Assembly: GCA_030840415.1 (NCBI GenBank)
Contig: JAVEEO010000244.1
Location: 1 to 6,086 of the forward strand
Length of the DNA stretch: 6,086 nucleotides
Direction of reading: 5' to 3'
Source of the DNA: Pseudonocardiales bacterium
Lineage (GTDB): Bacteria; Actinomycetota; Actinomycetes; Mycobacteriales; Jatrophihabitantaceae
Below are positions 1-6,086 of the stretch, in pieces. Each line of letters begins with the position of its first letter. Position 1 is the stretch's first letter. The notes below the pieces were generated by a model that was given only the letters and a program-made list of their open reading frames with translations, was not told where the DNA came from and made no database searches. The translations under genes were made by a program, and so were the position numbers.

Positions 1-153
1 GTCGACGGCACGGTGGTTGGCAGCGATTCCACCGTGCCCTTCGGCGTGAGCTGGAGCAGCACGGCAGCTGCCGCCGGGAACCACACGCTGACGGCGCGTG
101 CCACCGATGATGCCGGTAACGTGACCACCTCGAGCGCCGCGACCGTGACCGTC
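1..153 (+). other. Bacterial Ig-like domain 1 (C-terminal part, Big_7-like)
   Basis: Residues 1-51. The pattern VDGTVVGSD, then VPFGVSWSS, then AGNHTLTARATDDAGN, then a run of alternating small and hydrophobic residues ending in TVTV matches the later strands of the bacterial Ig-like family that ends in 'G-H-x-L-x-A-x-A-x-D-x-x-G-N'. The first strand lies upstream of base 1, so the domain is cut by the window. Such modules usually act as rigid spacers or adhesive stalks in exported proteins. A Ser/Pro/Thr-rich linker (about residues 52-70) follows. The same motif set recurs in the domain at 892-1134, supporting the assignment. Confidence 0.8.
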
Positions 154-3100
154 GACAACTCGGCCCCGCCGAGCACCAGTCTCAGCTCACCCACCGGCGC
201 CGGCGTGACCGGCTACCGGGATGCGGTGGCTGCCGACAATCCGCTGGCCTGGTGGCGCCTCGGCGAGGCGTCCGGTCCCACGGTGGCCGACGCCACCGGG
301 GGCGGCCGCGCCGGTGCGCTGGTCGGCTCGCCGCTCCTCGGCGTGCGCGGCGTGCTGGGCCGCGATCCCGATACCGCCATGCAGGCCAGCGCTGACGGCG
401 CCGGCAGCTATGTCTCCGTGCCGATTAGCTCGCAGTGGGCACTGGCGAACTCGTTCACGCTGGAGTGGTGGGGCCAGTCCATGAACGCACAGATCGAGGC
501 GGGCTTCCTCGGCAGCGGCAACGACGCCGTCAGCGGCGATGGCTGGAGCGTCGGCTGGAAATTGACGGGCCGGGTCAACGACCCGCTGAGCTACTACCGC
601 GACGGCAGGTCGTTCGCCAGCAGTGTCACGCTGGTCAACGCCGCCTACCGGCACTACGCACTCGTCTACGACAAGACCGCCCAGACCCTGCAGTGGTACG
701 TGGACGGCCAGCCGGACCGGTCGTACACCGGCGTCACCTTCGCGGCCTGGAACGGCACTGCCCATCCGTTGAGTCTGGGTCGGGGCAGCCAGCCGTCCGC
801 CGTCCGGGTGGATGAGCCGGCGATCTACGCCAGTGCGCTACCGGCGGCCCGGGTCGCCGCCCACCGCGCCGCCGGTGCCGCGGTGGCCGCGGAAGTGACC
901 GGTACCGTCCCGGTGGCCGCCAACGCGGCGGACGACCGCGGCGTCACCAGCGTGGACTTCCTCGCCGACGGGGTCCGGTACGCCACCGACACCACCGCGC
1001 CCTATCAAGCCTCCTGGAACACCCTCGACCCCGCGGCCACGGTGCCCGATGGCGTACACGTGCTGACCACCCGGGCCTACGACACCAGCGGCCAGGCCAC
1101 CACATCCGCCGCCGTGCCGGTGACCGTGGCCAACGCCAAGGGCACCCAGTACGTCGCAACCACCGGCACCACCGAGGTGCCGGACCTCATCCCAGCCGAC
1201 CCGGCGGTGACCCAGCCCGTCCAGGTGAGCGTCACCAACGACAGTGCGGTCAGCTGGCCGAGCACCACCACGGTGGACGCCAGCTGGGTCAGTCACGACG
1301 CCGCCCCGGTCACCACCGCCGGCACCTCGGTCGCTCTCGGCGCCAGCCTCGCGCCGGGTGCAACCACCACGGTCAGCCTGAACGTGCCGCCGCCGACGCT
1401 GCCCGACGGGGCGCAGCAGGCCGCCTACACCCTCAAGACCGATCTCAAGGACACCGCCACCGGCACGACCTACTCGGCCAAGGGCAACAAGCCGGTCACC
1501 AACGACGTGCAGGTTGCCAAGTCCCTGGAGGACACCCTCGGCCTGGAGCGCTGGCACGAGTACCGGGGCACCGACCTCGGCGCCGGGGTGCAGAACCTGG
1601 TCGACATCGCCAACGGCAACAACCTGTGGCGCTGGACGCCCAGTGACTCGCCCGGCCGCGGCCTGTCCACCGTGGTCGACCTGACCTACAACAGCCTGGA
1701 GAAGAGCGGCCCGTCCCCGGTCGGCCCGGGCGTCAGCCTGTCCATCAGCTCGCTGACCCGGTTCGGCCTGCCCATCGACATCCACCCGAACAAGGCTGAC
1801 ACCATCGGTGGAAATGCCAAGCGGTACGTGGTGATCACCGATGGCGACGGCACCACGCATCGCTTCGACGGGGTGGCCAACGCCGACGGCAGCTACCACT
1901 ACGAGGCGCCGCCCGGTGTGCACCTGTACCTGCGGCCGACCGGCTCGACCGACCCGGCGCGTGCCTGGGCCTTCAGCCGACCGGACCGGGTCACCTTCTA
2001 CTACGACGCGGACGGCTACCCGACCTCGGTGGAGGACGCCAACGGCAACCGGATCACCTACACCCTCGAGCGCATTCCGCCCGGTGAGGACGGCGGCCCG
2101 GTCAAGCAGCGGATCACCGCTGTCACCGATGCCGGCGGCCGCAGCTACCAGTTGGACTACTGGAGCAAGGACGAGGTGAAGAAGGCGCAGGTGCGCGGCA
2201 AGCTGCAGCGCCTGACCGATCACAGCGGCAGCGCCTGGGACTTCGACTACTACGACGACGGAAACCTGCGGGTGATCACCCAGCGCGGCGGTACCAAGGC
2301 CGACGGTTCAGCCCTCGCCGATCGGCGGATCGTGTTCACCTACACCACCTCCAACGGCGATGCGCCGGCGATCAGCGACCCGGCGCAACGCGTCGACCCC
2401 GACCCGAAGACCCCGAACCAGTCGGCCCTGGTCTACAGCGTCCGCGACCCGCGCGGAGCGGAGACCCTCTTCAGCTACTACGGCCCGGGCAGCTCGCAGT
2501 TGCGGGGGCGGCTCAACACCGTCACCGACCGGTCCGGCGCCGTCACCACCTACACCTACGACCTGACCGCCCGCACCACCACCGCGGCCGCGCCGCTGTC
2601 GCGCACCCAGACCTACACCTGGGACGCGCTCGGCCGCGCCACCACCCTGCACAACGCGCTCGGCCAGGACACCACGCTGACCTGGAACGGCGCCAACAAG
2701 GTGGTCACGCTCACCGAGCCGACCGGCCGGACGCTCAAGTACACCTACAACGCCAACGGGTACCTGACCAGCACCACCGACCAGCTCGGCCACACCACCG
2801 CGCTGACGATGGAGGATGTCGCTGCCGACGCCAACGACGTCAGCGGCAAGTGGGAGAGCGGCCGGACCATTCCGCACTACAGCCAGCTCAAGTACAAGAC
2901 CAGCCCGCGCGGCACCGCTACCGCCACCGTCGGCGACTACCAGTGGAGCTTCGACTACGACACCCGCGGCAACCTGATCGCCACCACCGATCCCACCGGC
3001 GCGCGCAAGGCGCTGACCATCAACGCCGATGGCACCGTCGCCGACGAGACCGACGCCCGGGGCGGCAAGACCACCTATTCCTCCTACGACGCCAATGGAT

Positions 3101-6086
3101 TCCCCGCCGCGGTGACCGATCCGCTGGCCCGCAAGACCCAGTTCGGCTACGACAGCGATGGCCAGCTGGTCTGGACCCAGGATGCCAAGCACGCCTCCTA
3201 CACATCAGGATCGCCCCGGGACTACCGGGCCTACTTCGACTACGACGCCTTCGGCCGGATGGGCCGCCAGAGTACGCCGAAGTCCACCGACACCGAGCGC
3301 GGCCAGTTGATCTGGAGCGGCGTGGACTTCGACGCCAACGACAACACCGTCACAGAGATCGATCAGCACTACGGCCAGCAGTACAGCCCCACCATTGCCT
3401 TCCAGACCAAGCATGCCTTCGACGCCATGGATCGCGAGACTCTCAGGACGGCCATGGACACCTCCGTCGACCCGGCCGGTGAGCGCACCTCGATGAGCTA
3501 CGACGCGGCCGGCCGGATGACCCGCCGCACCATGCCGCTCGGCGTGCAGAGCACCACCATCGCCAACGACTACGCCGTGGACCTCAGCTACGACTTGCTG
3601 GACCGGACCGTCCGGCAGGCCGCCTACGAGGTCGACGCGGCGGGTGTGCAGAAGAGCGTGCAGTACACCCACACCTGCTACGACCTGGCCGGCGACGCGG
3701 TCCGCAAGGTCGCGCCGCGGGCCAACCGCGCGAGCATCTCCTGCACCGACGACACCGTGCCGTTCCTGACGAAGACCAGCTACGACGCGGCGCACCGCCC
3801 GGTCAGCGTGACCGATGCCGCCGGCCGGGTGAGGACCACCGCGTACGACGACAACGACAACGTCATCTCGCGTACCGACGAGGGCGGCAAGGTCGAGACC
3901 ACCGAGTTCGACCAGCGGGACCTGCCGGTCAAGTCGGTGCAGCCCTTCATCGGCGGCGCCACCCCACGAGTCCTGACCACCCTGATCGACTACGACGCCA
4001 ACGGCAACCGCAGCCGGGTCATCACGCCGCGGGCCTACGACGCCTCCACCGACAAGGTCACCTTCACCTCTTTCGTGACCCGTTACGTCTACGACGCGGC
4101 CAACCAGCTGATCCGCACCGACCTGCCGAGCACCGGCACGGCCGACCAGCACTACAAGCACCTGGCCTACGACGCGGTCGGAAACCCCACCACCACCACG
4201 CAGGACGTCGCCCAGGCGGCACTGTCCGACGTCCCGCAGAATCTGCGCGAGGACCGCAGCTACTTCGACCCGTCGGGCTGGGTACGCACCAGCGACGACC
4301 ACGTCAACCCGGTGCTGCACTTCGACTACGACGCCTCCGGACGGCAAGCCTCCCGGACTCCCGAGAAGAAGGGATCGTCCGAACTCAACACCGATGAGCG
4401 CCAGGAATGGCACTACTTCATCGACGGCATGCTGCAGGAGCGTTCGGACAACGGCGGCCAGAAGATCACCTACACCTATGACGCGGACAACGTCACCCGG
4501 ACCACGACCGATGCCAGCGGGGCCAACGCCAACCGGCAACGCACCATGACGGTGCAGATCAGCCCGGACGGCCTAGGTCGGCCCGCCAAGACCCGCCAGC
4601 GCAAGACGGACGAGACGCGCTGGAAGGCCACCCTGAGCAGCTTCGACCTGGGCAACAACGTGGTCCAGCGCATCGACGACCGCGAGGAGGACGATGCCGG
4701 CACCCAGCTCAAGGCCGGCCGGCAGAACGACTACACCTTCGACGGCACCAACCGGTTGACCCAGCAGCTGGATCAGGGCAAGGACACCCAGGCCTCGACG
4801 TCCGACGACACCCGGATCACCACCAGCTACCTGCCCCAGGGCTGGGAGCTGCAGCGCACCACCGACAAGTACGTCCCCGGTGGCAGCCCGGTCTGGCAGC
4901 CGAAGAAGGTGCAGGACTGGACGTACTACGACAACGGCCAGCTCAAGACCATGTCGACCAAGAACGGCTCCGGTACGGTGCTGGAGTCCCACGACATCAA
5001 CTACGTCGACAGCGGTATCTACCTCAACGGCAACCAGGTAACCGACACCTTCAAGCGCAACAGCCCGAATGCCGGCGCTTCCTGCACCAGCGCCACCTGC
5101 ACCGCTCGCTACACCTACGACGCCCGCGACCGGCTGACCCACCAGGACAGCGGTGCCGGCGGAAGCAGCGACTACACCCTCGACCCGGCCGGTAATGTGC
5201 TGAAGGACATTGAGTCCGACACCGGAACCACGACCAATACCTACAAGGGAATTCAGCTCGACACCTCCACTGTCGGTACGACCACCACAAAGTCGCACTA
5301 CGACACTCACGGCAACCTGCACTGCGTTACCGGCGCATCGGGCACGGACGCCGATTGCAACGGCACCAGCAGTGCGCTGGTCAATTACAGCTACGACGGT
5401 CTGGACCGGTTGACCGGGTACAAGGACGCCGGCGGCATCGACACCAGCTACGAATACGACGCGCTGGACCGGCAGACCCGGCAGGAGAAGCATGGCAGCA
5501 CGGGCGGACCCACCACCAACTTCAGCTACCTCGGCCTGAGCAGCAAGGTCACCAAGGAGGAGCAGCTGGGCAGCGGCGGCGCGATCTCGCGGACCAAGGA
5601 CTACAGCTACGACGCGTACGGCAGCGCCAACGGCATGACCGACACCCCGACCGGACAGGCGTCGAAGTCCTACTCCTACGGCAAGGATCCGCAGGGCAGC
5701 GTCAGCCAGCTCATCGACGATGCCGGAAAGGCTGCTGCGGCGTATGGCTACAAGCCCTACGGCGACACCGACGGCGCCCTGTCGGCGGGTGACCCGAACA
5801 AGAACGACCCGATCAACCCGGTGCGTTTCACCGAGAAGCGCTACGACTCCGGCTCCGGAACCCTGGACATGGGAGCGCGCCGGTTCGGCCCGTCCAACCG
5901 CTTCCTGCAGGAGGACCGTTACTCCGACGCGCTGTCCGATCTCGACCTCGGGACCGACCCGCTGACCTCGAACCGCTACAGCCTGGCCGGTGGCAACCCC
6001 GCCAACTTCGTCGAGGTCGACGGGCACTTCAGCATCGGCGGCATGCTGGGCGATGCCAAGGACGCCCTCAGCGACGCCGGGGATGC
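1..6086 (+). CDS. Giant RHS/YD-repeat protein with Ig-like and LamG modules, partial at both ends
   Basis: Frame 1 translates without a stop for 2,028 codons, so this is an internal fragment of a protein well over 2,000 residues long. I translated it line by line and found no frameshift or interruption. Domain order is Ig-like, LamG, Ig-like, a putative beta-sandwich, a DUF6531-like entry, about 1,200 residues of RHS/YD repeats, the RHS core, then the start of a C-terminal domain. Family knowledge: RHS repeats form a beta-cage around a C-terminal toxin, and such proteins mediate contact-dependent competition or insect toxicity. Inferred role: a secreted or cell-surface polymorphic toxin, with the N-terminal beta-sandwich modules for adhesion or wall association. 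Six cysteines in three close pairs fit an exported protein. No start is chosen: the first residues are already inside an Ig-like fold, and internal Met codons such as 481 fall within domains. Signal peptide, toxin domain and stop are outside the window. A structural surface protein without a toxin is possible. Confidence 0.95.
214..876 (+). other. LamG-like concanavalin-A jellyroll domain
   Basis: Residues about 72-292. Several LamG_3-type landmarks appear in order: LAWWRLGEASG at residues 82-92, the usual 'YWRLGE-sG' opening; an SYVSVP strand at 136-141; FTLEWWG at 152-158, the usual 'FTvEaWv' strand; HYALVYD at 218-224; LQWYVDGQ at 230-237; and the closing RVDEPAIYASAL at 269-280, the usual 'iDEvavYnraLs'. 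About 220 residues is normal for the fold. LamG domains in exported bacterial proteins commonly bind carbohydrate or protein ligands; the ligand here cannot be read from sequence. It sits between two Ig-like domains. Its assignment is firm at fold level and open at ligand level. Confidence 0.88.
892..1134 (+). other. Bacterial Ig-like domain 2 (Big_7-like, complete)
   Basis: Residues about 298-378. The segment runs EVTGTVPVAANAADDRGV, then VDFLADG, then TTAPYQASWNT, then DGVHVLTTRAYDTSGQ and a final PVTVAN strand. This is the typical order for the family: 'v-G-t-v-x-v-x-A-x-A-x-D-x-x-G-V', 'V-x-F-x-x-D-G', 'a-P-Y-x-x-x-W-x-T', 'G-x-H-x-L-x-x-x-A-x-D-x-x-G'. It is a complete copy of the domain that is truncated at the start of the window, so the two Ig-like modules flank the jellyroll domain. 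It is likely a structural spacer in the extracellular part. Confidence 0.85.
1141..1515 (+). other. Putative third beta-sandwich (NBR1-Ig/CARDB-like), low certainty
   Basis: Residues about 381-505. The segment contains VQVSVTNDSAVSWPSTTTVDASWV (residues 407-430), LGASLAPGATTTVSLNVPPPTLPDG (446-470) and AYTLKTDLKDTATGTTYSAKG (475-495). A 'V-x-V-x-N-x-S-x-x-x-W-P' strand followed by 'L-x-P-G-x-x-x-x-V-x-x-x-v-x-x-P' and a 'Y-x-L-x-x-D-L-x-D' strand is the layout of NBR1-type Ig and CARDB-like sandwiches. The match is by pattern only. It connects the second Ig-like domain to the RHS entry segment. It could instead be a lineage-specific N-terminal part of the RHS shell. Confidence 0.45.
1537..1980 (+). 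other. RHS entry segment (DUF6531-like)
   Basis: Residues about 513-660. The key stretch is VDIANGN at residues 534-540 followed by SPGRGLSTVVDLTYNS (550-565). It corresponds to the usual RHS opening 'V-n-v-a-t-G-N ... D-x-x-l-P-G-R-G-l-x-l-x-l-x-x-x-Y-N-S'. It is followed by ITDGDGTTHRF (residues 612-622), typical of the 'l-t-D-x-D-G-t-x-x-x-F' strand that precedes the first YD repeat. In RHS proteins this segment marks the passage from accessory N-terminal domains into the beta-cage. Here it carries LWRW (542-545), a Trp-rich insertion after the NGN motif. Confidence 0.72.
1981..5640 (+). repeat. RHS/YD repeat array forming the predicted beta-cage
   Basis: Residues about 661-1880. The repeat pattern is 'YxYDaxGxxxxxxDxxGxxxxY'. 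I count 24 literal Tyr-Asp pairs between residues 668 and 1871. Clear examples are FYYDADGYPTSVEDANGN (666-683), FDYDTRGNLIATTDPTG (984-1000), YDAAGRMTRRTMP (1167-1179), YDAAHRPVSVTDAAGR (1261-1276), YTYDARDRLTHQDSG (1704-1718) and YDGLDRLTGYKDAGG (1798-1812). Degenerate copies replace YD with WN, YN, FD, SPD or LD, for example at 895, 916, 1109, 1303, 1422, 1520, 1548, 1580 and 1728. Spacing is irregular, with inserts at about 937-980 and 1595-1640. RHS arrays of this length normally coil into a closed shell. The repeats are protein-level; I see no long identical DNA tracts, only recurring short 'tacgacgc' words, so recent tandem duplication is unlikely. Confidence 0.93.
5665..6027 (+). other. 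RHS repeat-associated core domain (actinobacterial-type variant)
   Basis: Residues about 1889-2009. Landmarks in order: DPQGSVSQLIDDAGK (1896-1910), the usual 'D-x-x-GSV-x-x-L-x-d-x-x-G'; YGYKPYGDTDG (1915-1925); NPVRFTEKRYDSGSGTLDMGARRFGP (1939-1964); RFLQEDRY (1967-1974); DPLTSNRYSLAGGNP (1986-2000); and FVEVDGH (2003-2009). In TcC and Rhs proteins this domain closes the cage and acts as an aspartyl-protease-like self-cleaving unit at a DPxGL motif, releasing the C-terminal toxin inside the shell. Here that motif reads EVDGH. Candidate acidic residues are D1972, D1986, E2005 and D2007. The LAGGNP-FVE-x-DGH wording is, from memory, typical of Streptomyces-like RHS proteins. It marks the boundary between the conserved shell and the variable C-terminal domain. 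Confidence 0.9.
6028..6086 (+). other. Start of the variable C-terminal region (truncated by the window)
   Basis: Residues 2010-2028 begin FSIGGMLGDAKDALSDAG and run off the end with no stop. In RHS proteins the sequence immediately after the core is the hypervariable C-terminal domain, often a nuclease, deaminase or other toxin, or a pretoxin linker. The visible part is short, rich in Gly, Ala and Asp, and probably helical after the Gly-Gly pair. No toxin family can be named from 19 residues. An immunity gene, if present, would be downstream. Confidence 0.6.

Noticed and set aside
481..483. Internal ATG (residue 161) as a possible gene start
   Set aside because: It falls in the middle of the LamG domain, whose opening strands at residues 82-157 are upstream and in frame.
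187..765. 192-codon open frame on the minus strand
   Set aside because: Antisense to a well-matched LamG domain; no recognisable product.
1834..1866. DGDGT motif as a calcium-binding EF-hand or dockerin loop
   Set aside because: The surrounding ITDGDGTTHRF fits the usual RHS 'D-x-D-G-T-x-x-x-F' strand before the first YD repeat, and no second loop or flanking helix is present.
838..2223. 461-codon open frame on the minus strand
   Set aside because: It lies entirely antisense to the RHS gene, translates to Val/Gly/Arg/Ala-rich sequence with no recognisable domain, and is expected where the sense strand has almost all G/C third positions.
2308..3192. 294-codon open frame on the minus strand
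   Set aside because: Antisense shadow of the early RHS repeats; low-complexity Gly/Val/Ala translation and no supporting context.
2850..3482. 210-codon plus-strand open frame in another phase
   Set aside because: Its Arg/Gln/Pro-rich translation is typical of a shifted reading of YD-repeat codons, and frame 1 is clearly the coding frame.
3205..4539. 444-codon open frame on the minus strand
   Set aside because: Same composition artefact; the sense frame here carries more than ten YD repeats, so coding is on the plus strand.
5083..5100. C-x4-C (residues 1695-1700) as half of a zinc site
   Set aside because: No second Cys or His pair lies at suitable spacing nearby; a local disulfide fits better in an exported RHS shell.
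4573..6027. 484-codon open frame on the minus strand
   Set aside because: It covers the late RHS repeats and the core domain in antisense. Its translation is Val/Gly/Ala-rich without family motifs, while the sense frame matches a conserved core.

Overview
The whole window is the interior of one very large protein gene. Plus-strand frame 1 (codons starting at base 1) is open from the first base to the last: 2,028 complete codons without a stop, plus two spare bases. Neither the true start nor the stop lies inside. High G+C with a strong G/C third-position bias (several 20-codon stretches, such as 2521-2640, have no A or T in third position) points to an actinomycete-like bacterium. The wording of the RHS core (DPLT-NRY-LAGGNP-FVE-x-DGH) also resembles the RHS proteins I associate with Streptomyces and its relatives. 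Genus cannot be decided from this sequence.

Layout of the protein (residue 1 = base 1): the tail of a bacterial Ig-like domain (1-51); a LamG/concanavalin-A-like jellyroll (about 72-292); a second Ig-like domain (about 298-378); a less certain third beta-sandwich (about 381-505); an RHS entry segment resembling DUF6531 (about 513-660); a long array of RHS/YD repeats (about 661-1880, 24 literal Tyr-Asp pairs plus degenerate copies); an RHS repeat-associated core domain (about 1889-2009); and the first 19 residues of a C-terminal region that runs off the end.

The best interpretation is a secreted or surface-displayed RHS polymorphic-toxin-type protein. In characterised relatives (TcB/TcC toxin complex, Rhs effectors, WapA) the YD repeats wind into a hollow beta-cage, the core domain plugs or processes the cage, and a variable toxic C-terminal domain sits inside. 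The Ig and LamG modules would form an outer adhesive or wall-facing region. The C-terminal domain, which would define the activity, and any immunity gene lie beyond base 6086, so toxin function is inferred from the family.

No RNA gene, mobile element, CRISPR array, promoter or terminator is visible, and none is expected inside a continuous coding region. Large open frames on the minus strand and in the other plus frames are composition shadows of this gene. The points most worth a second look are the altered core motif at the expected self-cleavage site (EVDGH instead of DPxGL), the three close cysteine pairs, the Ig-LamG-Ig module, the position of the window end at the variable junction, and a local fall in third-position G+C just before the core.
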